NCBI GenBank assembly: GCA_030407085.1
Contig: CM059587.1
Location: 68,301,001-68,365,000, forward strand
DNA length: 64,000 bases
Source: Trichopria drosophilae
Taxonomy: Eukaryota; Arthropoda; Insecta; Hymenoptera; Diapriidae
Reading direction: 5' to 3'
Made by a program: the position numbers and the translations under genes. The notes beneath the pieces are model-generated. The model saw nothing but the letters and a program-made list of their open reading frames with translations. It had not been told where the DNA came from and ran no database searches. Below, one piece after another: positions 11,497 through 22,702 of this stretch. Numbering within the stretch: position 1 is the stretch's first letter; every line of letters begins with the position of its first letter.

Positions 11497-12604
11497 TGCG
11501 TTCCTTATACAAAAAAAATGTCGACACGTGCATATGGATTTTTTTTAATCAATATTTTCGAAAATATGGCGGTTTGAAATTTGTAATACTCGCCAATATT
11601 CTGCACTTTTTTGAATTGCTTTAACTCCGGTTGTATTTATCCGATTGACTTCAGCCGGGGCTTATTTTAAAGGTAATGAAATTTGAACTGAAAAAATAAT
11701 CTATTTTTCTAATGGAGATAGCGCTCAATACAAAAATAAAAAGAATTTTATAAATATTTGTTATCATAAATCTGAATTTGGTATTGAGGCTGAATGGCAT
11801 TTTTTCCAATATCACATGGCAAAGAACCTTGGGATGGATTGGGTAGGACGTTAAAACCTTTAGCTATAAGGGCTCCAAAGGATTGATAAGCCTATGCGGA
11901 CACCACAAAAACTATTTACTTAGGCAAATGATTCATTACCAAATGTAGTATATAAATATCTAACTAATGACGAGTGTAATGATTACATTGTCTAAGCGTT
12001 TTTTACAAGCTAAAACTATTAAGGCACATTAGCATATCATACTATGATACCAATAAACACAAGACAGCGGCACGCGAAGGTTTTTTCTTTGTCTGATAAG
12101 TGGACAAATGTAACAGTACAAAGTAAATAAAGTGATTGCGTCTACTTTATTCTCATAAATGACTTTCAATTTATTATTTTAATATTTATTAACCATATTA
12201 TTACCCCTTATTATAATTACATTATGACTTATATGACTTTTTATTGATCATTATAGATTTTTATGGTTCTTGTAGGAAATTTCCCAAGGAATTCAATGAT
12301 GCAATAACAAAATTTGTATACTGCCGTCCTTATAGAGCAGTAAATGGACTTTCTAATATACAATTGTTTATAACAATCGCTTTTTATATACAATCTTTAA
12401 AACTGTGCGTATGGGAATAGACAATTTTATTACCTTTAAAATGAACACCGGCTGAAGTCAATCGCATAAATAGAACCGGAGTTATGGCAATTAAAAAAGT
12501 GGAGAATTGGCGAGTATTACAAATTTCAAACCAATATTTTCGAAAATATTGATTAAAAAAAATCCAGAAACTCGTGTCGACTTTTTTGTGTATAAGGAAC
12601 GCAT
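11497..12604. mobile_element. Foldback element, arms about 200 bp
   Basis: Left TGCGTTCCTTATACAAAAAA and, at the right, TTTTTTGTGTATAAGGAACGCA in inverse. The arms go on through ATTTTCGAAAATAT, TACTCGCCAAT and GACTTCAGCCGG. The centre (about 11760-12400) is AT-rich and non-coding. Confidence 0.75.
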
Positions 12605-13900
12605 ACAGTTACTTGATCGTAAAAGATAAATAAATTTTATTAGAAAGGTACAAACATTTTAAATGAACTGTAATATAATAATATCAAAATAAATATAATA
12701 GAACGGCCAATACAATTTTGTGTTCGATACAAATTATATCGAACTGTATTAGACATTTTCTTATTTTTATTTTTATATGTAAATGTTATTAAATTTCAAT
12801 TATATTTAATTCATTTTGGCATTTATATATAAGAAATAATGGTATTTTAAATATTATGTTCATATTTATTAGTCATCTATGAATAGATTAAATAAACATT
12901 TTTAAGAAAGTTATATAATATTATTTTTAACGAGATTGATTAAAATATGTTATGTATACTTCACCTCCTTTCTCTGAAAGTTACTAAAGGTATGAGCCTC
13001 TGCCAAATTAAGAATCCTTAAGAAGTATTTCTTGGGTTTCAATACTTCATCGTTGACTGGGCGGTCGAATAACGCTGTCTTTCGATGTCTTTAAAAATGT
13101 TCTTCCGAGTCCTCTTTTTTTTTAAATTTTTCTCACGTTTTCTGGTGTGTCGTATTTTTCTATGACTTACCAACATCAATTTGCATTTTTTTAAATTTAT
13201 TTACAAATTCATATGAAATGTATTTAATAAATTTAAAGATCCGTTTTCCAGTATGTCAATCATATGCATCGAATTATCCGTAATTGCATTTCGAAAGTAT
13301 AATTACTTCAGACGAAATAATCAGTGTATTCTTATGTCGGATTTACATGAAACGTTTATTTGTACCATTCCTTACGGATGCCACGGCGATTAATTAATTT
13401 TGTTAGTTTTTATGTTCCACTATTTTCATGGTTTATATTAATATTTATGTACATAATATTGTATGAGCTTGTAGATAATATTATATTTTATTAGCCTTTA
13501 TCCCATAATTATTAATCATGATGATCATCATACAGAAAAAATAAATTATATTCTTGTTTTGTATTATATAATAAGATTGTAATTTTATTATAAAATGTAC
13601 GAAATAAAATTAATTTGGTTTTTTCATGAAACTCTTATGTTGATCGTTGGTGTTTGTTAAACGTGACAGTTTGGTCCTGTAACATTTAATTGAGATATGG
13701 ACTGTCTTAAAAACTCTTAAATTAAAAGCATGAAATGTATATTAAAGCTTGAATTAAAGTTTTCTCATAAAACGAACAAAAACTGAATAAAGCTTTATTA
13801 ATTCTCAAAAACTTTTACTGTACTTTAAATGAATTCTTAACTAAAATTTTTGAGCTGCAATTTATTTCGTAAGGCATAGTAAGTAAGTAAAAAAAAAACA
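12605..13900. other. AT-rich stretch without recognised features
   Basis: No ORF, splice pattern, RNA gene or clear repeat was found on either strand. Confidence 0.4.
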
Positions 13901-14420
13901 TTTTATATCCTCTTAAAAGACTCATTTTCTTTCACTTTTAAGTAAGCTTTCTATGAACGCGTCAATCAATGTTTTCGTATATGACGAATAACAATTTTAA
14001 AAACTTTTCATTCATTCCCTGGAAACGCTTAATGAACGCTTAAACAAGAGTACTCAATGTTTCCATAAAGCTTACTTACATAGCGTACAGAAATAAAAAA
14101 AAAAACGTTTCATTCACTCTCTACGAACGCTTAACGGGAGGTTTAATGAACGCTTAAATAAGAGTGCTGAACGCTTAGATAATGTTTACTTATGTAGCGT
14201 AGTAAAATAAATAAATCGCTCTATTCACTCTTTTACAAACGCTTAACGGCACATTTAATGAACGCTTAAAATGTCTAAATTCATGTTTTGGACGCTTTGG
14301 CGTTAAGCGTCATTTAAACATGCATTAAGCGTGTGATTCGTTTTATTGAAGCGTACAATTCTATAAAACGTTTTGTGTACGCTTTACAGACGTTTTACTC
14401 AAAGCTTCCATTTTACATGT
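13900..14420. repeat. GAACGCTTAA repeat cluster
   Basis: GAACGCTTAA and variants recur at uneven spacing. Relatives are seen at about 2008-2060, 2935-2960, 22130-22260 and 24215-24360. It is a dispersed non-coding repeat family. Confidence 0.5.
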
Positions 14421-14720
14421 TACGGTTAGTGATCCCTGCCGAAAAAATACTATAGAACACGATTCAAAAAATATATAAAGCACCATACAAATTGTACTTA
14501 CTCAGAAAAAAGTAGGTAAGTGCCTGAATATTAACATTATAGAAATGTTGAGGGCTTACAATTTTATTCAAAACTTCCTTAAAAACTTAAAACAGTAAGT
14601 AATATTGTGAATCCCGTGAAAAAGACCTGGTCCTAAATTTAACTCTGTATGGTTTTTGCACCATATGTTCGACGAATGAATCAAGTTGGTGGTGCTCGCT
14701 ACCCGATTTAACCGCCACAA

Positions 14721-15796
14721 TATTGAGGATCGAACAATCGGACTTGTGAGATTTTAATTAGCTTCTGGATTTATTTGTCTGTAACTCAGCTATTTCTCAA
14801 AATTTTGAACTGAAATTTTAACTAAAAACTTCTCATAGCATTCTGAGGATAATAATACAAACGAGAAAATATTTTAAAAATATATAACATTACTTTTTAA
14901 TTCCGATAAACAGTGGGTTTTAAATGGGTATTTTCTATTGCTGCTGGAGCAATAATTTTATATTTTTAAACAGAAATCAGCAATATCACCAGTAACATGA
15001 AATATACTTCTTATGACTGAAAAATATTCATTAACGTATATTTTATAGTGATGGAAAACACTAAACCTAACGTAGTACAAATGATAGTTAAGTTCTTTTT
15101 AATAGCGATTAAAGCCTTCATGTAGTAGTACTTTTGTCAACATTCTAAAAATTAAAATTTTATAAAATACACCGAATAATACTTTGAACATGATGAAATA
15201 TTGCGTAATTTAAAAAATTACAGCAATATTAACAAAAATTTGTATTCATTAAATGTTATTACTATTAATTAAATTGAACAAAAATTTGAGTTCATTTCTA
15301 GCACCGTTTTGAATTTTACCAATCTGATCAAAGATTCGCAATCTGCGACTTGGAAAACCACCGAGTAGTAAGTTTCAAGAGAATGCAGTTGGTTTTACAA
15401 AATTCAGCCACTATATTAAAACCGCCATTTTGAATTTCGAAAAGCAGATATCAGATTCATAATCAACGGCCTCGAAAACCCCCGAGTAATAAGTTTTAAT
15501 AGAATTCAGTTGCAACCCTGAAAATATAAGAAACCATTGTGTAAGGTATGCATTAGTAATGAAATTACTAATCCAGTTAAAATTCGAAAATACCCATACT
15601 GATTACCGGAAGCAAAAGGTAATGTTATATATTTTTAAAATATTTTCTCTATGTATTATTATCCTCAGAAGGCTATGAGAAGGATTTAGTTAAAATTGAA
15701 GTTAAACATTTTTAGAAATGACCGAGTTACAGCCAAATAAATCCAGAGGCCAACTAAAATCCCACAAATCCGATTGTTCGATCCGGCGCCTCAATA
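14721..15796. mobile_element. Foldback element with internal ~120-bp units
   Basis: Left TATTGAGGATCGAACAATCG is mirrored at the right by GATTGTTCGATCCGGCGCCT followed by CAATA. The arms are about 210 bp. Two ~120-bp units lie at 15300-15515 (minus). No ORF. Confidence 0.7.
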
Positions 15797-16107
15797 CCAA
15801 ATTTTTTCGGGTACATTTACATACCTCATTCGACATTCAATTTATTTGATTGATATTACTATTTCAAGTAATTTTAACATGACACGTGGCGATCATATTT
15901 ATATTTTATAGATTACAAGGTTTCAATTAGTCAATAGATTCGCTCTATCAAATGGTTTCAGTTTATTTTATTTGATGTAAGATATACTGTCCCGTCACTG
16001 AATTCCTGCAGAACTTATATGTATATGCCAATAAGGTTACAAACATTTTTAAATATTCCAAAAGAATACTTCTTGAATGCTTTTATGAAAGAAGAATTCT
16101 AGAACAA

Positions 16108-17148
16108 TAGGCTACTTGCATCAAAAATTTAAAAATCCACAAAAAATATGTAGACTTTCTATAAACCCCCATAAATCTGAAAAAAATATTGAAAAATTTT
16201 TTTGATAATGAGAAGTTCCAAAAAAAATTAATAAAATTTGAAAAAAATGCGATCTTCAGAAACGTTTGTGATTGGTTGCGACGGTCGTGACGTAGATATT
16301 CATCGTCGGTTTGAATGAGATTTCGAACTTTTTTCCCGGGTAAACAGAAAGTTGCAAATATTGAAACAATACGTTTGTCAAGGAGAAAATTATATTTTTG
16401 AGCATGTCAGGAAACAAACCGCCGACAATTTGCCGACGATTAATATATTCATGGTGACTGATTTTTTTAAAAATAATGAGTTCTTTAATGTTGCTGAAAG
16501 CAGAGGAGTCAAGACTGACAGGTAATTTTCTTTACATTTAAAACAATTTAATTAAATTTAAAATAGAAAATATACTTAATTCTTCTAATTTTACAAATTA
16601 TTTTAATGTATTTACATCAATTTATCATTGAAGCAGAGTGACATAACCTCAAAATGTCACATCCAATACTGATATGTTCTGATAATGTATATATCTAATT
16701 ATAATATCGTTATAAGATAATGTGAATATTAAAAATGATTTTATTGTAGGTCAAAACGCGAGAATTATGGAGATTCGGCTGTTGGATACGTAGAACTATG
16801 CAGGGAAAACAAATATTGCTATATACGTGAAAGGGTTTGCCCGGAGCACAGTGTTAGGCAGAAACCGTATTTTGTGTTGACATTTTCAATATTGGAGTTC
16901 AACTGATTTCGGAGTTTTGTATTGTTTGTATATATGGGACAGAAAGGTTAGGTTACAGAGTGAACAGTGACGTCACGCCTCAATAGCGCGCAAAACAGGT
17001 CGTTTCAAAAGTAGTCGAACTTTAAGTGTTCAAAAAATATATAAAAACTCACAAAAAACACAGGAATGTATTTTTGTATGTAATAATCTAACCCATACTT
17101 TATAATGATCCAATAAAAACCAACAAAAAATTTTGATGCAAGTAGCCC
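16108..17148. mobile_element. 1.04 kb TIR element carrying a YqaJ-associated gene fragment
   Basis: TIR GGCTACTTGCATCAAAAATT at 16108 and its inverse, AATTTTGATGCAAGTAGCC, ending 17147. The interior holds two exon-like blocks (16404-16521 and 16750-16906). It looks like an internally deleted DNA transposon. The target duplication is unclear. Confidence 0.65.
16404..16906 (+). pseudogene. N-terminal fragment of a transposon-borne YqaJ/SWIM-type protein
   Basis: Exon 1 (to 16521, donor GTAATT) reads NIFMVTDFFKNNEFFNVAES then RGVKTDR. Exon 2 (from 16750 after TTATTGTAG) reads SKRENYGDSAVGYVELCREN then CPEHSVRQKPYFVL and stops at 16904. The pattern RGVK-YGD.AVGYV-CPEH is one I associate with arthropod mobile-element proteins that also have a SWIM zinc finger and a YqaJ-type nuclease domain; those parts are absent here. 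An 11-bp tandem duplication near 16420 puts the apparent ATG out of frame with the rest. It is therefore a truncated pseudogene. Confidence 0.6.
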
Positions 17149-17214
17149 ATTCATTGCGCAAGCTTAAAAACATAACGATTGTCCGCTGTAGTTATTAAAT
17201 AAAGTTACATAACG

Positions 17215-17545
17215 AATTACCTATCGGCCCGAGTCGACCGAAAATCGGTGGTGGATTTGTGCAAAGAATTGACTCAAAATTTGATCGAAAATTGACCGAG
17301 GGCCGGATATATTCTTGGTTAACTTTCGGTCGAGTTTTTCGATTGTCGACCGAAAATTGACCTAATGTCGCATACATTTTCGGTTAACTTTCGGCCGACT
17401 TTGTCGATTGTCGACCGAAAATAGACCGAGTATTGGAAACATTTTCGATTAACTTTCGGTCCACTTTTTCGACTGTTGACCGAAAATAGACCGAGTGTCG
17501 GAGGCATTTTCGGTTAAATTTCGGTCGACTTTGTCGAAATTAGCT
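17215..17545. repeat. Tandem satellite, 66-bp unit
   Basis: GTCGACCGAAAATTGACC-like cores at about 17345, 17411 and 17477, with a partial copy at 17228, alternate with CATTTTCGGTTAACTTTCGG. Apparent ORFs here are by-products of the repeat. Confidence 0.8.
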
Positions 17546-17841
17546 AAATACCTGAATATTTATGTTATAGAAATGTTGAGGGCATACCTCAATATTCAAT
17601 TATTTTCTATATATGTACCCCCTCAACATTTCTATAACGTAAGTATTCGGGTACTTTTTTTCTTAGTAAATACAATTTGTATGGTGCTCTTTTCTGAATC
17701 GTGTTCTATAGTATTTGTTCAGCAGGGATATCATAACACTTTGTGCCTTCGGCGATTAGCAGTATTTACTCTTTCAACCCGATTCATTGCCCTCGCTGCA
17801 AATACTTCGTTTCCACCCTAGATACGTAATATACTAATACG

Positions 17842-17981
17842 CAGGGCCGGCAACTTCGGTGTTGCTCGCATGCTCGAGCAACACCTAGAAAATAAAGTCG
17901 TGTTGTCTTTAAATGCCCCCCCCCCCCTCCCAAGGTATAAGCCAGCGCAACACCTAGTACAAAGGAAACTTGCCGGCCCTG
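17842..17981. mobile_element. 140-bp hAT-type MITE
   Basis: Ends CAGGGCCGGCAACTT and AACTTGCCGGCCCTG. A perfect 8-bp target duplication CTAATACG lies at 17834-17841 and 17982-17989. The CAGGG/CCCTG ends and the 8-bp duplication are hAT hallmarks. A run of 12 C lies inside. Confidence 0.88.
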
Positions 17982-17999
17982 CTAATACGATTCTATTTT

Positions 18000-19610
18000 T
18001 TAATAAGTTTTAATTATTTTCCTCTTTTATCTCATATATGGCAAATCAGTCAAGAACAAAGGCAAAAGTAACAAAATCCGAAAAATGATACAGCGGTAAA
18101 GTTTTTTGTTTGGACTCATTATTCACAAAAGAAAATGTTAGAAATTATTGAAAAAGAAAGTTTCTGACATGTATTCTTTTTTAATTGAAATAAGTTTTGT
18201 GATAGTCGATAAGAATTATAATATTATATATATATATTATATATATATGAAAACCATTTTGGGGATCGGAGTTGGACCACTCTCCACTATACATAAATTA
18301 CACAGGACTACAAAAAAATTGTTTCGGTTTGACATTGAAACGCGACTAGGCGATTCTTATAGATTTTGGGCTTTTGAATTCGAATCCGTGGACAGAATTT
18401 GTTCTATACTTCAGGGTGTTTTTATATTCTCGGTTTTATTTATATAAATTGCTTTATTCGGTCTTTAAACCCTCCTTGCGATCGACACGGGCGTCATGGT
18501 GTAAGGATAAGGAACCCGAGGATCGTCAGTTCCTCAGTATTTTTTGACTCCAAACCCTTCTTACGATCAGCACGAACGGGACAATCTCCTTGTGTTCGGC
18601 ATACACACTAATCTGTTTGGCATAAGCTGGCCTATAAATGTCATATTTTTTAAATTTTGTGAAATCGCACTTTTTGGTCTTCAAACCAAACCTTTGACCT
18701 TCTTATTGATTTTCGTCTGTGTGATTTTTTTTCATCCCTCTTTAGACACCAACAGTAATCGGCCAGCATATTCTCATTCCATACACCTTGATACCTCTTC
18801 TCATAAACAAATTTTAAATAAAAACCACGCTCGTGAAGAGAGTTTGGAGCCCAAATAACGCAATTTTTACAATTATAAACTAAAATCTACAATAATTCTT
18901 ATGTGACGAAGGAATTCCATGCGGGGATTTGAAATCAGTGCGCCAAAAATACCATTACATTTAAAACTTGCGAAACTGTTTTCTCCATTGTTACAAAAAA
19001 TGTCGTTCGATACAAAGTAATATGCGTGTTTTCCGTGAATTCGCTTCTTGATCCGTACCCGTAAAAAAACATTTATGATGGAATTTGCTGAAATCCTAAG
19101 TAGTGATGAAACTCAAGACAGTGAATATAAAAATGATATTGATTTGGAATTTTGAAAATTATTCCAATTTTCTTAATCAAGCAGTATCGTAGAGTTTTAC
19201 ATTCATGGGTTGTGTTCAATTTGTTAGGTTTTTTAATTAACCGGAGAAGGGTCCAAGTTTGTCCGATTTTTAATAAACGGGACCTTAAATAACGAAGGTA
19301 TTTTCATGCATAAAAAAAGATGTCTTATTTATGCAAATAAAGTTACATTTTATTGTTAAATAAGCAAGTTTTTAATTGCTTTTATTGTTTTCCAATTTTA
19401 ATTGTTTTTTTTTTTTATTTCCAAGGTCAACGTTTGTAGTTTTTGTGCGTCTCTAAAACCAAAATATGTCACTTAATAACCCACGCCTTGCAACAATGGT
19501 TCTTTTTTTCACTTTTTCGAACTTACCATTAAAATCAACAAAGCAATCTTCGTAAAACCTGTCACGTCCGTTTCATAGAAAATTCCGTAGAACCAATAGC
19601 AGATATTCTG
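18000..19610. other. Repetitive non-coding stretch
   Basis: Two diverged copies of AAACCCTCCTTGCGATCGAC / AAACCCTTCTTACGATCAGC lie at about 18467 and 18549, and a (TA)n run at about 18220. The short open frames have no recognisable domain. Confidence 0.35.
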
Positions 19611-19619
19611 CGATACATT

Positions 19620-19866
19620 TACAGTAGGGTCTCCCTTATTCTGTTGACATCTCTTATTCTCTGGATTTAGGATCTCTTATTGCATATATTCCCCTTCGGT
19701 CGGCTTCCCTCCTCCATTGCGTCCTAACCTAACCTTCGCGACTGAGCGAATCTCGAACCGTTGTCGACCGTCGACCACTAGGAGTGGGGGTAAAGGGGAA
19801 GTAGAGAATAAAGGAGATTGCCGCCATTTTGAAAAATCTGCAGTATTCAATAAGGGAGACCCTACC
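19620..19866. mobile_element. TA-flanked MITE, CAGTAGGGTC variant
   Basis: CAGTAGGGTCTCCCTTATTC at 19622 and the inverse AATAAGGGAGACCCTAC at the right. The last bases of the right end are lost. It belongs to the MITE group at 416, 27831 and 24798. Confidence 0.7.
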
Positions 19867-19869
19867 TTT

Positions 19870-22391
19870 CCAATTCATATTTATCAAAATCACGCGTCAA
19901 TATTTAACTTTAAACTTTATTAAATGTTATTCTTTTAGTTTTATACTATAAACTTTGTTAATTGCAGATTTCTTAGTATAATCTTAGGAAAAGGCTATTG
20001 GTACTTTTACCTTAAATATTTACCTTTATATCCATCACTACAGTTGCATTCGGTAAGTTTCGTCTTAAAAGTAAAATAAAATGAGCAGGAAAATTTAACA
20101 ATATTGATGGTTTTATTGATTTTATCAAAAGAACAAATTATAGATTCTCTTTCCTCGTTACAATTATTTACTAATACAGTTAGTAAAAAGTGTAATAAAT
20201 TAGTAAAATGGCTCAGTGGAAATTAGTTGCATTTAAAATGCAACACCATTGCTTACAAATAAATATCAAATCAAAATACTTAATATAAACTAAAAAAACT
20301 CGTATAAACGTTACTTACATTTTCGAGCAGAGAAAAGCATTATGGCGCAGAATAAAAAGTTTTTTCACGTTCCTGGTGATATCTACTAATGTACGTAGGT
20401 AACATTAAAATCACAACATTTCTAGACTAGTCATTTTCTTCTCGCATTTATGATTCATTGGGATCTGATGTGTTTGATGTTATCAACTACTGCTTACATG
20501 CATCAGTTTTCTACAGAAGTTTATCATTCACATGTAACAGACCTGACTTTCGCACGGAACGTCTCTAAGCTACGTAATCTGGCCATATGTTGTATAAAAT
20601 ATATATTTCGATATTAATTCATATTTAATTTGTTACAGTCTGTTCATCGAGATTAACGAATTAGGCTAGACTAGGCTCTAAATCACGGATTAGTACTCGG
20701 GCAAGATTCGTGTCGCCCGAAATCCACAAATATGTTTAGTAAAAACTACATGATGAGAGAATGTAAAAATTGCAAAAAATTTTTCTATCACGTCCAGTGT
20801 CTTATCAAGAAACCATGACAGACCGAATCGTCTTGCAGATTCTGGAAGTAGCTCCTTGGTAAATTTAGACACTAAATTCCGTTCCTCCTATTACACTCAA
20901 TGATTCTATACAACATAATCGCGTCATCATTCTTTTACTTTGGTCAGTAATTCTTGATAAGGTCTTCGATATCTCGAATGTTCGCTTCTTTTCGATTTTG
21001 TTGATTTTACCACTCAAGTTACTCGGCATCGTTCTCTACTTCACCAACAGACAGCACCATAACAAGATCTGAAGCTGCTATTTTTGTTTTGTATGTATCC
21101 GGTTCGAACCAGCTAATCGGTTTCTATTGAATAAAAATGTTTTATTAATACAATCATTTGTAAACAAACAGACAACACAGGATATGACACTTAATGAAAA
21201 TGATAAACAATATTCTTTGTCGATGATAATTTAAAGTAACAAAATAGTTATTTTCGTACGGTGGGCGTAAAGTGCGAACTTTACGCCTGCAACGACGAAA
21301 AGAGAGTTTAGATATTAATGCATATCTTTAAAATGCCTTCGACTTCGAATATCGTATGATTACCATAGTTTATATTATAGTTTAGTACGACAATCATTGA
21401 AAAAAAATAAGAATGATAGTTTACCTCTTTGATTCCTTTGAAGCGGCATGCTTTGAATGGTAGATTAAAAATAAAACGTTAGTCGATGAAATGCAAGGTT
21501 TTATTCCTAATTTTTCGAAATGCAATATTACATGAACAATAAATACATACGAAATGAAGAGTCACTAAACATTAACTATAAATTCGCAAAGACAAAATGA
21601 CAGTATCTTTTTAAAAGAAGGAAGTTCATGCGTTTTTGGTATATTAGGACAATCGTTTTAATGTTTCTTTACAAAATATAATCCAAAAGATTCGAAAATT
21701 AGTCAATAGTTTTATTCTAACTTTTCGTGAAACTAAGTTAACTTTATAATGGACTTTTTGTAATCAGTACTAAATTATTATCCACGTCTGAACGACATTA
21801 TTTCCTATCAATCACTGTCAATAATGAATCAATCAATAATAATGTAATTAGATCTCAAATTAAATCAAAATCACCAGTAATAAAATAGAATATTGAAATA
21901 TAATTTGCTTAATTTGCATTTAAAGAAATGAAAGTAACCTGCAGATGCCAATAACATAATTATTTCCAATTTTTTTAATTTGTCATTGGTGAGATTCTAT
22001 TTATTCAGTAATTACATAATTTGTAACACAATACTATCGAAAGAACTTTTCATCTGGAAGTTTCTTTAAATTCCTTAACATATACCAAGAGTATATATTA
22101 AACAAATGTATCCAAGACTGATTTTTCCTTACGGTTAAGCGTAAGATTTGAAACATGAAACTATGGCGTAATTAAGCATCAATGACTAGCACCATTTTAA
22201 TTATATCAAACGTAACGCTTAACTAAACTAACGAACGTTTAACCTTGTGGCATTAAACAATATATAATAGACTATATTAGTTAAATAACCAAAGTTTCAT
22301 TCTATTCTTCCTCATTTTAAGTGGTCGCGTTATAAATTGTGAAAATGAAAAAGAATCTGCATATGAAACATCCCATTTATATCTGACTGGG
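19870..22391 (-). other. Region downstream of mextli, probably including its 3' UTR
   Basis: AT-rich with no recognised protein. The 3' UTR of mextli must begin at 22391 and run leftwards, but no poly(A) site can be chosen confidently. A TTTTCGTACGG-type GCGTAAAGT inverted motif lies at about 21250-21290. Confidence 0.3.
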
Positions 22392-22702
22392 TTAATATAC
22401 CGGCCTTCTGAACGATTCGCATGGTTTGTGTTTTTTATTTAATGCATTCTTTTCTTGGTCATATTCTCTCAATAGTTGTTCCATTGACTCTACGTTTAAG
22501 GTCTTCAAATTCACGTTAATGTTAGTGTTGTTAGTTTTTTTGCAATCGAAACCTTCATTCTTACGGAGGTTACGAGGCAATACCTTGCGTATGATGCTAG
22601 GGCACTCTTTCTGAATGCGCTCCCAATCTGAGGGTGGTCGTTTCGCATATGGCCCGTTCGCACATTGCATCAAGAACTCATAAGTGAGCTCCCTTGGTGA
22701 GT
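22392..22702 (-). CDS. mxt: mextli last coding exon (eIF4E-binding region)
   Basis: Encodes SPRELTYEFLMQCANGPYAK, then RPPSDWERIQKECPSIIRK and a Lys/Asn-rich tail ending FRRPVY-stop (TAA at 22392-22394). EFLM resembles the Leu-hydrophobic end of the eIF4E-binding consensus Y-x4-L-hydrophobic. Here the tyrosine is three residues before the leucine rather than five. The acceptor is TTTTTCGTCAG. Confidence 0.83.

Larger units (their letters stand above)
14425..17735. repeat. Distant inverted repeat pair
   Basis: 14425-14575 (GATCCCTGCCGAAAAAATAC; GAACACGATTC; TATAGAAATGTTGAGGG) recurs in inverse at about 17580-17735. The 3 kb between holds a foldback, a TIR element and a satellite, so the pair may be ends of one composite unit or two separate insertions. 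Confidence 0.55.

Noticed and set aside
17195..17507. Two overlapping minus-strand frames with FRS and GPKVNR phrases
   Set aside because: They are translations of the 66-bp satellite.
22426..22614. Plus-strand frame opposite the last mextli exon
   Set aside because: Antisense shadow of the real exon.
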